DNA of 53,973 nucleotides from DAOOKJ01 sp035360795 (GCA_035360795.1 DAOSBJ010000002.1:1-53973), one strand, 5' to 3'. Numbered from the stretch's first letter, positions 32,517-41,216 are shown. Notes: generated by a model not told the origin, from the letters alone. Made by a program: numbers and translations.

Positions 32517-34694
32517 ATGATTTCAAAAGTTTATCAACCACAAAAAATAGAAAAACAAATCTATCGTCTTTGGGAAAAAACAGGTTATTTTAATCCTGAT
32601 AATCTTCCTTTTAAACAGCGCAAAAAGACCTTTTCTATTATTATGCCTCCCCCAAATGCCAATGACCCCCTTCATATTGGCCATGCGGTTTTTGTGACTC
32701 TTGAAGATATTATGATTCGTTATCACCGCCTAAAAGGTGAAATTACTTTATGGCTGCCTGGCACTGATCATGCGGGATTTGAAACTCAGGTTGTCTTTGA
32801 AAAAAAATTAGAAAAAGAAGGAAAATCCCGTTTCCAGATGACAAGGGAAGAATTTTATCAGGCAATTTTAAAATATACCCAACAAAATAGGAAAACGGTA
32901 AGAAAGCAATTAAAACTTTTAGGGGCTTCTTGCGACTGGTCAAGAGAAAAATTCACCCTAGATAAAGATATTATAAAAATTGTTTATGAAACTTTTGAAA
33001 CATTGTATCAAGATGGATTGCTTTATCGGGATAAAAGAATTGTCAATTATTGTCCAAAGCATAGAACTGCTTTTTCCGATTTAGAAATAAAGTATTTTGA
33101 AGAGAAGGGCAAACTTTATTTTGTCAGATATAAATTTAAAGATAATCCCAATGAGTTTATTACCGTAGCAACAACAAGGCCGGAAACAATTGTTGGCGAT
33201 GTCGCAATTGCTGTCAATCCAAAAGATTCAAGATATAAAAATGTTATTGGAAAAGAAGTGATAGAGCCAATCTTAAAAAGAAATATCCCGATTGTTGGCG
33301 ATAAACGAGTAGATATAGATTTTGGCACTGGGGCTTTAAAAATTACCCCGGCTCACGATGCTTTAGATTTCGAAATTTCTAGAGACAACCATTTGGAAAT
33401 GAGACAGACTTTAAATTTTGAAGGTCGTTTTAATGAATTGGCTGGGCCACTTGAAGGATTAAAAACTCAAGAAGGACGAGAAAAAGCCATTTCAATTTTA
33501 AAAGAAGTTAAAGCTTTGGAAAAAGAGGAAGATTATGTTCATCAGGTTGGCCATTGCTACAAATGTAATAGTACAATTGAGCCAATGATAATGGACCAAT
33601 GGTTTGTTAGTGTCTTAAAACCTTTCGGAAATAACAATAAATCTTTAAGAGATTTAGCAGTTGAAGCAATTAAATCCGGTAAAATTAAAATTATTCCTAA
33701 AAGATTTGAAAAAGTTTTTTATCATTGGATGAATAATTTGAAAGATTGGAATATCTCTCGTCAGATTTTTTGGGGAATTCAAATTCCAGTTTATTATTGT
33801 CAGGAGAAAAAAAGTGAATTATGCAGAAAAAAAGAAGGAATTATTATTTCTCCTTTTAAAAAGATTCTAAAATGCCCTTATTGCGGCAGCAAAAATATAA
33901 AAAAAGATAAAGATGTTTTAGACACCTGGTTTTCTTCAGGCCAATGGCCCTACGCCACTCTTTTGACAACTAAAAAAAATGATTTTAGAAAATTTTATCC
34001 AACTTCAGTAATGGAGACCGGTTGGGATATTTTGTTTTTTTGGGTAGCAAGAATGATAATGTTAGGAATTTATAGAACCCAGAAGATACCTTTTAGAACT
34101 GTTTATCTTCATGGTTTAGTGAGAGACAAAGACCGACAAAAAATGTCTAAGTCAAAAGGCAATGTGGTTGACCCTTTAAATGTGGCTTCGATTTATGGAA
34201 CGGATGCCTTAAGAATGGCGCTAGTAGTAGGCAATAGCGCTGGCAATGATATTATTATTTCAGAAGAAAAAATCAGAGGCTATCGTAATTTCGCCAATAA
34301 AATTTATAATATTTCTCGTTTTCTTCTTTTAAATATCAAAGATTTTTCTCTTCAAAAACCAAAACTCTCAAAAAAAGACCAACAGATTTTAAAAGAATTT
34401 TTAGAGATTAAGAAAAAAATAACTTTCTATTTGGATAATTATCGCTTTTCATTAGCCGCCGAAACTCTATATCATTATCTTTGGCATAATTATGCTGACA
34501 AAATATTAGAAGAGATGAAAATTAATTTAAAAGATACCAAGGAGAGAAAAAAAGCAGAATATATTTTAGTATCTATTTTTAAAGATTCTCTTATTCTTCT
34601 TCACCCGTTTATGCCTTTTTTAAGTGAATATCTTTGGCAAAGGATGCCTTTTAAAAAGAAAAATCCTTTAATTATCGAAAAATGGCCTCTTTAA
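32517..34694 (+). CDS. valS: Valyl-tRNA synthetase
   Basis: 725 residues of class I. MPPPNANDPLHIGHA contains the HIGH motif (53-56). The ValRS-typical NYCPKHRTAFSDLE follows, then the CP1 editing domain, and KMSKS at 542-546 with the anticodon-binding helices after it. It is shorter than the common 850-950 residues: the C-terminal coiled-coil arm is absent, and the protein ends soon after the anticodon domain. It has a CxxC..CxxC zinc knuckle (KCPYCGSKNI) before the catalytic half resumes. The last 13 bases overlap the PrsW-like gene. Confidence 0.94.
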   Translation: MISKVYQPQKIEKQIYRLWEKTGYFNPDNLPFKQRKKTFSIIMPPPNANDPLHIGHAVFVTLEDIMIRYHRLKGEITLWLPGTDHAGFETQVVFEKKLEKEGKSRFQMTREEFYQAILKYTQQNRKTVRKQLKLLGASCDWSREKFTLDKDIIKIVYETFETLYQDGLLYRDKRIVNYCPKHRTAFSDLEIKYFEEKGKLYFVRYKFKDNPNEFITVATTRPETIVGDVAIAVNPKDSRYKNVIGKEVIEPILKRNIPIVGDKRVDIDFGTGALKITPAHDALDFEISRDNHLEMRQTLNFEGRFNELAGPLEGLKTQEGREKAISILKEVKALEKEEDYVHQVGHCYKCNSTIEPMIMDQWFVSVLKPFGNNNKSLRDLAVEAIKSGKIKIIPKRFEKVFYHWMNNLKDWNISRQIFWGIQIPVYYCQEKKSELCRKKEGIIISPFKKILKCPYCGSKNIKKDKDVLDTWFSSGQWPYATLLTTKKNDFRKFYPTSVMETGWDILFFWVARMIMLGIYRTQKIPFRTVYLHGLVRDKDRQKMSKSKGNVVDPLNVASIYGTDALRMALVVGNSAGNDIIISEEKIRGYRNFANKIYNISRFLLLNIKDFSLQKPKLSKKDQQILKEFLEIKKKITFYLDNYRFSLAAETLYHYLWHNYADKILEEMKINLKDTKERKKAEYILVSIFKDSLILLHPFMPFLSEYLWQRMPFKKKNPLIIEKWPL

Positions 34695-35398
34695 CTTTGA
34701 TTATTTCGAGTATCTGCGGAGTTTTGCCAGTTAGTTTGTGGCTGATTTTTTTTCTTTGGCAGGATGTTAAAAAGTCAGAACCAAAAAAATGGATTTTTGT
34801 TCTCTTTTTAGTAGGAATGCTTATTACCCCTTTAGTTTATTTTTTGGAAAATTCTTATCTCAAATTAATAGGCTACAAAGAAGAAGCAACAGTTTCAATT
34901 TTTATGACCATAATAGTTTATTTTGGGATTGCTGTCATTGAAGAATTGGCCAAATTTTTCAGCGCCACTTTAATTTTAAAGAAAAACAAATTTTTTGACG
35001 AAGCAATTGATGCAATGATTTATTTGATTGTTCTCTCTTTGGGCTTCGGGGTAGTAGAGAATATCTTAGTTGTTTATGAAGAAATACAAAATGGCGGTTA
35101 TCTTTTGAATGCTATCAGTATTTTAAGTTTAAGATTTATTGGCGCTAATTTACTCCATGCTTTAAGTTCAGGAATTATTGGCTATTTTTGGGCTTTAAAA
35201 CTTTTAAAAGGCAAAAAAAATTATCTTTATTGGGGGATATTTTGTGGCATTCTCTTGCATTGGCTATTTAATCTTGCTATTATATTATTTGGTGGTGAAT
35301 TAGTGCTGTTTTGTAGTTTAGTTTTGTTTTTAACCGCAGTTTTTCTACTTTGGGCTTTTGATATTTTAAAGCAGACAGAAAAGCCAATCCAATACTAA
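34682..35398 (+). CDS. PrsW family intramembrane metalloprotease
   Basis: 238 residues with about seven or eight membrane segments. The PrsW motifs are all visible: EELAK (87-91), GFGVVEN, an HxxxS stretch at H159, and LHWLFN (H193, N197). PrsW proteases cleave membrane proteins such as anti-sigma factors (site-1 cleavage of RsiW in Bacillus). The substrate here is unknown and no anti-sigma factor is in view. It overlaps valS by 13 bases. Confidence 0.88.
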   Translation: MASLTLIISSICGVLPVSLWLIFFLWQDVKKSEPKKWIFVLFLVGMLITPLVYFLENSYLKLIGYKEEATVSIFMTIIVYFGIAVIEELAKFFSATLILKKNKFFDEAIDAMIYLIVLSLGFGVVENILVVYEEIQNGGYLLNAISILSLRFIGANLLHALSSGIIGYFWALKLLKGKKNYLYWGIFCGILLHWLFNLAIILFGGELVLFCSLVLFLTAVFLLWAFDILKQTEKPIQY

Positions 35399-35412
35399 AT
35401 AAAAGATAAAAC

Positions 35413-35443
35413 TATTTTTAATTTTTTATTTTTAATTTTTAAT
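35413..35443. repeat. 7-bp-periodic AT array upstream of hsp20
   Basis: The heptamers TATTTTT AATTTTT TATTTTT AATTTTT are followed by AAT. This is the reverse-complement style of the A-rich arrays elsewhere and lies 9 bases before the hsp20 ATG. Confidence 0.7.
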
Positions 35444-35451
35444 CTAACTTT

Positions 35452-35838
35452 ATGGCGGAAGAAAAAATCGAAGTAAATAACAATTTAAAATGGCCGGCAA
35501 CTGAAGAAGAGGGAGAATTAGCAGTTGATTTATATGAAACTCCAACTGAATTGGTTTTAGAGGCAGTAATTGGCGGCGTTAAAATAAACGATTTAGATAT
35601 TTCAATCACCAATGATATGATTACAATTAAAGGAAAGAGAACAAAAGAAGGCGACGAAGAAATCGAAAAAGTTTATTATAATGAATGTTTTTGGGGTCCA
35701 TTTTCTCGCGCTTTAATTCTTCCAAAAGAAATAAATGCTGATAAAGTAAAGGCCACCTTAAAAAACGGGCTTTTAATTGTCAGATTGCCAAAATTAGAAA
35801 AAACCAAAGAAAAAATTATAAAAATTTCTGAGGAATAA
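35452..35838 (+). CDS. Hsp20/alpha-crystallin small heat shock protein
   Basis: 128 residues. A short acidic N-terminus precedes the alpha-crystallin beta sandwich (about 22-115), including ELVLEAVIGGVKINDLDISI, a GPFSRALILP strand and the LKNGLLIVRLPK signature. These holdases keep unfolding proteins soluble as oligomers. The classical C-terminal IxI is seen as KIIKISEE. The gene stands alone between the PrsW-like gene and tRNA-Leu. Confidence 0.92.
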   Translation: MAEEKIEVNNNLKWPATEEEGELAVDLYETPTELVLEAVIGGVKINDLDISITNDMITIKGKRTKEGDEEIEKVYYNECFWGPFSRALILPKEINADKVKATLKNGLLIVRLPKLEKTKEKIIKISEE

Positions 35839-35855
35839 TTTTTTCGATAGGAGCG

Positions 35856-35937
35856 GCCCTCGTGGCGGAATTGGTATACGCGTAGCGTTTAGAGCGCTAT
35901 CCCTTTTGGGTTAGAGGTTCGACTCCTCTCGAGGGCA
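35856..35937 (+). tRNA. tRNA-Leu(TAG)
   Basis: The acceptor GCCCTCG/CGAGGGC has 7 bp. The anticodon stem TAGCG/CGCTA encloses the loop TTTAGAG with anticodon TAG. A long variable arm (CCCTTTTGGG) and the T arm GGTTCGACTCC fit class II tRNA-Leu. The discriminator is A, and the following bases are CCC, so CCA is not exactly encoded. It may be co-transcribed from the hsp20 side. Confidence 0.95.
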
Positions 35938-35959
35938 CCCCAGCCAGCTAGAATAAATT

Positions 35960-37150
35960 ATGTCTCAAAAATATTGTCCTGATTGTGGATTGCCAGTTAT
36001 TTACCATTTTCGAAATTGGTTTGATGGTTTAATAGATATCTGTCTTCCTCACTTTAAATTTCCCAAAAAAGTTGATTCGTTTTTTAGCGATTTAATTGAA
36101 AAAATTTTTTTAATTCTTGGATTAATAAAAATAAAGGACGATTTTGAAATATCCGAGATAGAGATGCGCTCGGGATGTTTTATTAATGAAGCAAAAAAAT
36201 ATGGAATAAAATTTAAAGCTCTTAAAAGCTCCTTTGGATATACTAATTATTTTTGGGCAGAGATAAATGGCAAGAGAATCCGTTTTGAAGGCTTGCCCTT
36301 GGCTGAGTATAAGAGCAAATACAATAGTACATTTATTGATAATAAAATAAAGGTAAAAGCTCATCTTAAAAAGGAAGGTTTTCCAATTGCTGAAGGAAAA
36401 TCTTTTTGGTTTTATCAAAAGAAGCAGGCTCTAAAATTTGGGAACGAGAAGCTTGGATATCCCTTAGTGGTTAAGCCATTTAATGGCTCAGTGGCTCGTC
36501 ATGTTACTATCAATATACGGGATGAAAAAGAACTGCAAGAAGCAATCAAAAAAACAATTGTTTTTTCTCCGCTTTTTCTTATTGAAAGATTTATTGAGAA
36601 TTCTTTTGTTTATAGAGCAACGGTTGTTGATTTTAATTTTGTGGCTGTTGTGAGACAAGTTCCTGCTAATATTGTTGGCGATGGTTTTTCAACAATCCAG
36701 CAGTTGATAAAAAAGAAAAATAGTGACAGTAAAAGAGGAGAATCTTATCAAAACAATTTTATTTTCCATAAAATCATCATTAATGAGACAACGGTAGAAT
36801 TACTAAAAGCAAAAGATTATGATTTAAATTCAGTCCCTAAAAAAGATGAGATTGTTTATCTTCAAGAGCGTCCTTTTTTAAGATTAGGAGGTGACTTGGC
36901 AGAAGTGACTGGAAAAGTTCATCCGGATAATATCGAACTTTTTAAAAAAATTGCAAGGTTTTTTGATGTTCGCCTAGTGGGAATTGATTTTATTATTCCC
37001 AATATCGAAGTCTCATATAAAAATCAAGTCTGTGCAGTTTTAGATTTAAATAGTTTGCCTTGTATTGAAATGCATCAATTTCCTTCTTCAGGAGAACCTC
37101 AGAATGTTGGCAAAGCAATTGTTGAATCATTTTTAAAGTATTATTTATGA
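35960..37150 (+). CDS. Cyanophycin synthetase-like ATP-grasp protein with N-terminal zinc knuckle
   Basis: 396 residues. The N-terminus has a possible zinc site CxxC (C6, C9) and CxxH (C28, H31). An ATP-grasp domain (about 120-396) shows YPLVVKPFNGS, the VGDGFSTIQQLI block and LRLGGDLAEVTGKVHPDN, which are typical of cyanophycin synthetase and GshAB-type ligases. The Mur-ligase half of true cyanophycin synthetase is missing. Such enzymes form amide bonds from a carboxylate, ATP and an amine. The substrate is unknown. The stop overlaps the next start as ATGA, so the two products probably work together. Confidence 0.82.
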   Translation: MSQKYCPDCGLPVIYHFRNWFDGLIDICLPHFKFPKKVDSFFSDLIEKIFLILGLIKIKDDFEISEIEMRSGCFINEAKKYGIKFKALKSSFGYTNYFWAEINGKRIRFEGLPLAEYKSKYNSTFIDNKIKVKAHLKKEGFPIAEGKSFWFYQKKQALKFGNEKLGYPLVVKPFNGSVARHVTINIRDEKELQEAIKKTIVFSPLFLIERFIENSFVYRATVVDFNFVAVVRQVPANIVGDGFSTIQQLIKKKNSDSKRGESYQNNFIFHKIIINETTVELLKAKDYDLNSVPKKDEIVYLQERPFLRLGGDLAEVTGKVHPDNIELFKKIARFFDVRLVGIDFIIPNIEVSYKNQVCAVLDLNSLPCIEMHQFPSSGEPQNVGKAIVESFLKYYL

Positions 37151-37707
37151 TTTCTCTAATTTGGATTATTTTTTTTATCATTCTAGTTTTCTTTATAATA
37201 GGATTATTTCTATTTTTTATTTTACTATTAGATTCGACAATAAAAGGTCATGATTTAGCAACCAGTAAAAAGACAACTAAAGCCGTGACAGATATTATTT
37301 TAAGATATAAACCAGGAGCAAGGAATTTTTATGATTTAGGTTGCGGTCGTGGTACTTTGGCATTGCAAATAAAAAATATTTTCCCTCACTTAGAGGTTTA
37401 TGCCTTAGATAATAGCACTTTAAGGATTTTTTTTGCTAAATTTAAAAGCAGAATTTTAGGGGAAAAAATAAATTTCAAAAAACAGGATATTTTGGAAAGT
37501 GATTTAAGGGAAGCGAATATAGTTTATATTTATTTATGGTATTCGCTGATGCCAGTTTTAGAACAAAAATTAAACAGAGAATTAAAACCAGGAACAATAG
37601 TTGTCACCAATACTTCGCATTTTGCAAACTGGCAGCCGGTAGAAAAAATTATTACTCACCCTAAAATTCCAGATTTTGAAAAGTTGTTTGTTTATCTTAA
37701 AAAATAG
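37147..37707 (+). CDS. Membrane-anchored class I SAM-dependent methyltransferase
   Basis: 186 residues. A strongly hydrophobic N-terminal anchor (about 3-31) precedes a compact Rossmann methyltransferase with motif I FYDLGCGRGTLA (about 62-73), an acidic ALDNS after strand 2, and a QDILESD motif. The substrate-binding C-terminus is short. It overlaps the ATP-grasp gene by 4 bases (ATGA) and ends at a strong terminator, giving a two-gene unit. The substrate is unknown. It would act at the inner face of the membrane. Confidence 0.85.
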   Translation: MISLIWIIFFIILVFFIIGLFLFFILLLDSTIKGHDLATSKKTTKAVTDIILRYKPGARNFYDLGCGRGTLALQIKNIFPHLEVYALDNSTLRIFFAKFKSRILGEKINFKKQDILESDLREANIVYIYLWYSLMPVLEQKLNRELKPGTIVVTNTSHFANWQPVEKIITHPKIPDFEKLFVYLKK

Positions 37708-37746
37708 CCCCTTTTCGTTTTCGACAAAAAGGGGCTATTTTTATTT
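37701..37746. terminator. Strong bidirectional intrinsic terminator
   Basis: AAAATAGCCCCTTTT (37701-37715) pairs with AAAAGGGGCTATTTT (from 37727) around an 11-nt loop, flanked by T-rich sequence to the right and A-rich sequence to the left. It ends the methyltransferase unit on the plus strand and the pilin operon on the minus strand. Confidence 0.92.
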
Positions 37747-37755
37747 TTTGGCAGA

Positions 37756-38106
37756 TTACTGGGTGAACGGTGTTTTGCCAGGAACAAGCATACCGAAGAT
37801 GACATTAACAAGGAATTTTGCCAAAATTGCGATCCCGAGTCCAACTAGGGAATACATAAGAATGTTTAAAGAATGACTAGTTTTTTCAGGATTGCCTCCA
37901 GCAGTCAGAAAAGTAAAACCTGCGTAGACCAAGAAGATTGCTGCTAGAATAACAACGACATTAAAAAACCAATTTAAAACTGTTCTCAGAAGATCCCAAA
38001 CAGTGCCTTGAGCAACAGGCGCTTCGCCAAAAGGTAAATCAGGAGACGCGGCAAAAGCAAATAAAGGCAACATTAAAATTAAAGCCAAAGGAATAATTTT
38101 TTTCAT
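37756..38106 (-). CDS. VirB2/TrbC-like pilin (pilin 1 of 3)
   Basis: 116 residues. A signal peptide (MKKIIPLALILMLPLFAFA) precedes a short exposed stretch and two hydrophobic helices (about 42-64 and 82-108) joined by an AGGNPEKTSHS loop. This is the VirB2/TrbC pilin layout, close to the pilin half of the fusion gene at 15738. VirB2-type subunits form the pilus of type IV secretion systems. It is the last gene of the minus-strand operon. An 18-bp perfect hairpin lies 10 bases before its start codon. Confidence 0.8.
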   Translation of the reverse strand: MKKIIPLALILMLPLFAFAASPDLPFGEAPVAQGTVWDLLRTVLNWFFNVVVILAAIFLVYAGFTFLTAGGNPEKTSHSLNILMYSLVGLGIAILAKFLVNVIFGMLVPGKTPFTQ

Positions 38107-38116
38107 AGTTTATTTT

Positions 38117-38155
38117 ATCCGCCCAGTTTTTTGCTAAGCAAAAAACTGGGCGGAT
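38117..38155 (-). repeat. 18-bp perfect inverted repeat in the pilin 1 leader
   Basis: ATCCGCCCAGTTTTTTGC (38117-38134) and its exact complement (38138-38155) surround a 3-nt loop. On the pilin strand no T run follows, and the stem ends 10 bases before the ATG at 38106. It could be an mRNA-stabilising or processing hairpin, or a terminator lacking a U tract. Confidence 0.85.
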
Positions 38156-38238
38156 GAATTTATTTTATCTCGACCTTTATAATATAATTTCAATTATTTT
38201 AATAGGTTTTATTTTAAAAGTCAAATAAAAGTAATAAA

Positions 38239-38874
38239 TTAAAGTAATAAATCATTAGTACAGATAGAGTCGTCGCCCAAAGCATTGTCATCCCAACTGC
38301 ATGAATCGGTTGAGGCATTATAGACAACTCCTCCTTGAACCGGAGAAGTAGGATAGATATTGCTTGAATTAAAACCTGATGCATTGTTTGAAAAATAATA
38401 TCCTTCAGAATAATATCCTTCAGAAGGAAATTCAATGGAAGGATTTGAATATTCTGGCAACTTTTGGCCCGTAATAAGTTCATAAATTAAGGGAGGGATA
38501 GCTTTAGCCAAGATTACAATTGCTAAGCCAATTATTGCCCAAGTTAAAGTTTTTTGAGCGGTTTTAATTTTTTCTTCTTGGCCACCAGCAGTAATATATA
38601 CAAAGCCGGCATACACAATAAGAATAGCAGTTACAAAAATAGTAATATTAAAAGCAATATCAATAATTCTCATTATTAATTGCCAGATATCTGAATAAGG
38701 GCTTAAAGGGTTTTCAATGATTAAATCTCCTCCTTCGTTTTCTGTATCATTGCCATCAGTTCCTCCATCCGGAATTAGAGCAAAAGTTTTAAAAGGCATT
38801 AACACTAAGAGACTAAAAGTTAAAATCAAAAGACTTATTAAAAGACTTTTTTGAATAATATTTTTAGGATTCAT
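38239..38874 (-). CDS. VirB2/TrbC-like pilin with Tyr/Ser-rich tail (pilin 2 of 3)
   Basis: 211 residues from the ATG at 38874; an ATG three codons upstream is also possible. A signal peptide (to about residue 33) precedes two hydrophobic helices flanking an AGGQEEKIKTAQK loop, as in pilin 1 and the fusion protein. It adds a C-terminal extension of about 70 residues rich in Ser, Asn and Tyr, with a small direct repeat (SEGYYSEGYY, from a 15-bp DNA repeat near 38398-38427) and two cysteines. The tail may decorate the pilus surface; this is inferred. Confidence 0.78.
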   Translation of the reverse strand: MNPKNIIQKSLLISLLILTFSLLVLMPFKTFALIPDGGTDGNDTENEGGDLIIENPLSPYSDIWQLIMRIIDIAFNITIFVTAILIVYAGFVYITAGGQEEKIKTAQKTLTWAIIGLAIVILAKAIPPLIYELITGQKLPEYSNPSIEFPSEGYYSEGYYFSNNASGFNSSNIYPTSPVQGGVVYNASTDSCSWDDNALGDDSICTNDLLL

Positions 38875-38905
38875 ATGTTGCATTTAAAGGTTTAAAAGTT
38901 TAAAA

Positions 38906-39322
38906 TTAATAACACTTTAATTGCCACCAACTACTTTGTAAATCAATTCCCTCAATTTGCGGTTTTAAGAAGTAGAGAATAGTATTAACAATTAGCCAAC
39001 TGGCTAATACTATCATTAATCCAACTAGAGCGCTGGTAATGGCTTTTTGGCCGGCAGCAATATTTTTATCATTTCCAAAAGAAAATAACCAGCGAAAACC
39101 TCCATAAACAATTAAACAAATACAAACAATAAAAACCGCTTCTAAAATAAAATCAATAATATTTTGGACTAGAACTAAAAGGTGACAAGCGGTACATTCT
39201 TGCTCATCCGGCCCGCCGCAAGGCACTAATCCTTTTGCTTCTATTAAGCCAGTTAAAGAAAAAGTGATTATGAGAAAAAATACAATAAATTTCTTATTTT
39301 TTTTTAGATTAAAGCAAGCCAT
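38906..39322 (-). CDS. VirB2/TrbC-like pilin with CxxC motif (pilin 3 of 3)
   Basis: 138 residues. A signal peptide (to about residue 29) precedes LVPCGGPDEQECTACH, a Cys-rich stretch before the first helix. Two hydrophobic helices follow, with a FGNDKNIAAGQKA loop. The pilin-like topology matches its two neighbours. Cys residues near the mature N-terminus could form disulfides. The gene follows the solute-binding protein gene by 24 bases and precedes pilin 2 by 31 bases. Confidence 0.8.
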   Translation of the reverse strand: MACFNLKKNKKFIVFFLIITFSLTGLIEAKGLVPCGGPDEQECTACHLLVLVQNIIDFILEAVFIVCICLIVYGGFRWLFSFGNDKNIAAGQKAITSALVGLMIVLASWLIVNTILYFLKPQIEGIDLQSSWWQLKCY

Positions 39323-39346
39323 TATAATTAAGTAAGCGTGATATTT

Positions 39347-40654
39347 TTATTTATTTTTTTGCCATTCGAAATTGAATTTTACAATAGCATTATTAATTGC
39401 TTCTGATGATTTTATTTTTTTTACGCCAGCTGAATAAATCATTTCTTCAAAAATTTCTTTTATTTTTGTAAAGTCAAAATGATAAAAAGATTTAGCCGTA
39501 AGAGATTGAGAAGCAAAAACACCAATAGTTGGGTCGTTTAAATATTGAGCAATTAAATCTCTTCTTGCTGGTGGTCTTTTAGTTAAATTAAAGTATTTGT
39601 CAGCAACTTCTTTTTGGGTGAGATATTTAAGGAAAAGCCAAGCGGCTTGAGGATTCTTTGAACGACTATTCACCACTAAATTGATGGTTGTTCCATAATT
39701 AATCTTATAAGGAGAATTTGCAAAATTTGGCAAATTTGAAATTCCGAAATTTAATTGGGGATTTTGTTCTTTTAGAAAATTTATAGTCCGAGCATAACCA
39801 ATAATCATTGCCGTTTTTCCCCGGCTGAAGGAAACAAGCGAATTAACAAAACTGCTATTCCAGGTATAATTTTTGTTTTTTGGTTCAGCAAATTGAAGAT
39901 AGAAATCTAATGCTTCTTCGCCAATACTTTTAAAAGTATTCCCGCTCTTTGATTTATGATTAAAGATCGCTAGTCTGTTTTCTACATCTACTATATTACT
40001 TCCAAATTGCATCATTAAAGCGCTTAAAATATCAGTACTCCAATTAACATTATTATGAGTGCCTAAAGCAATGGCTGAACGGGTTAAATTATTATTTTGG
40101 TCCGTTGCTCTTAAAGTAGGGATAAGGGAAATTAATTCTTCCCAAGTTTTTGGAGGAAGGGCAATATTAAAATGATTAAAGATGTCTTTATTATAAAACA
40201 AGGCTAAAGTATCAACAGAAAGAGGAATGCCGGCTAAATATTTTTGTTTTATAATTAATTCTTGGGAAACTATTTCTGGATAATACTCGCTTATGGTTTT
40301 TAAATTTAAGTCTTTGTCTTTTTCCATAGCCAATGGGTAGATTTTATCTTGATATTTGGGAACCCAATTTCCTAAAACCATAAAAATATCAGGAGCTCGA
40401 TTGTCAGCAAAAGCCTTCAAGAGTTCTTCTTGATAATTTTGCTGTTCCTTGAGAGTATAGTTAATAGTAATATAAGGATATGAATGGTGAAAATCAGAAA
40501 TAAGAGAATTGTAAACTTCTGGCTGGTCTAAAAATCCCCATATTTCTAAAGTTACTGATTGAGGACTTTTTTTCCTCCAAATGATAGTGACAATAACGAT
40601 AACAAAGATAACTAAAAAAGTATAAAAAACTATTTTCTTTTGTTCTTTGGTCAT
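39347..40654 (-). CDS. Extracellular solute-binding protein (family 1), membrane-anchored
   Basis: 435 residues. An uncleaved-looking N-terminal anchor (about 8-26) precedes the two-lobed fold of family 1 sugar-type binding proteins (VTLEIWGFLDQPEV, RAPDIFMVLGNW, GIPLSVDTLALFYNKD, KNPQAAWLFLKYLT). Such proteins normally feed ABC importers. No permease or ATPase of an importer is nearby; the gene instead heads the pilin group. It could capture sugars or oligomers for an importer encoded elsewhere, or serve the surface apparatus. Confidence 0.88.
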   Translation of the reverse strand: MTKEQKKIVFYTFLVIFVIVIVTIIWRKKSPQSVTLEIWGFLDQPEVYNSLISDFHHSYPYITINYTLKEQQNYQEELLKAFADNRAPDIFMVLGNWVPKYQDKIYPLAMEKDKDLNLKTISEYYPEIVSQELIIKQKYLAGIPLSVDTLALFYNKDIFNHFNIALPPKTWEELISLIPTLRATDQNNNLTRSAIALGTHNNVNWSTDILSALMMQFGSNIVDVENRLAIFNHKSKSGNTFKSIGEEALDFYLQFAEPKNKNYTWNSSFVNSLVSFSRGKTAMIIGYARTINFLKEQNPQLNFGISNLPNFANSPYKINYGTTINLVVNSRSKNPQAAWLFLKYLTQKEVADKYFNLTKRPPARRDLIAQYLNDPTIGVFASQSLTAKSFYHFDFTKIKEIFEEMIYSAGVKKIKSSEAINNAIVKFNFEWQKNK

Positions 40655-40679
40655 ATTTTTTAGAAAATTAAGACAAAAA

Positions 40680-41216
40680 TTATTTTTCTGGAAGTTTGAA
40701 GAGAAACCCGTAATGAGTTATTCCTAAAGGCAATTCTCTTTCAAGTTTAAAACCATTTTGTTCGGCTAAAGACAGGGCGTCTTCTCTTTTTATTGGAAAA
40801 AGCGCATCTCGATTTGGAATTTTCTCTGGATGCCATTCAATTAGAACCATATAGCCTTCTGGCTTTAGGATTCTTTTTGCCTCTTTTATTATTATATCCT
40901 TTTTTTCAATTTCAAACAAAATATTGGAGATTAGAACTAAGTCAACTGAAGAGTTTGGCAAGCCGCTTCCTTTTTCTATTTCTAAATTAGCCCATTTTGG
41001 TTCAATAATATTAAAAAGACCTTCTAATTTTGCCCTAAACTCCAGAGCTTCGAGAGAAGGTTTCCAAATATCTAAAGCAATTACCCGACCGCGTGGCTTA
41101 ATTGCTTTGGCAATGGCTAAAGAAAAATAACCGGCCCCACAGCCAAAATCAGCTACGGTCATTTCTTCTTTTAAAGGCAAAAGCTTCACAATTTCCTCTG
41201 GATTTAGAAAAGCCAT
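40680..41216 (-). CDS. Class I SAM-dependent methyltransferase
   Basis: 178 residues. Motif I is VADFGCGAGYFSLAIA (about 21-36), with an acidic ALDIW after strand 2, a SVDLVLISNILFEIE block, and RILKPEGYMVLIEW, the UbiE/Methyltransf_11 pattern. It has no membrane segment. The substrate is unknown. It is the first gene of the minus-strand pilin operon, 25 bases before the solute-binding protein gene, with an extended -10 promoter just upstream. Confidence 0.88.
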   Translation of the reverse strand: MAFLNPEEIVKLLPLKEEMTVADFGCGAGYFSLAIAKAIKPRGRVIALDIWKPSLEALEFRAKLEGLFNIIEPKWANLEIEKGSGLPNSSVDLVLISNILFEIEKKDIIIKEAKRILKPEGYMVLIEWHPEKIPNRDALFPIKREDALSLAEQNGFKLERELPLGITHYGFLFKLPEK

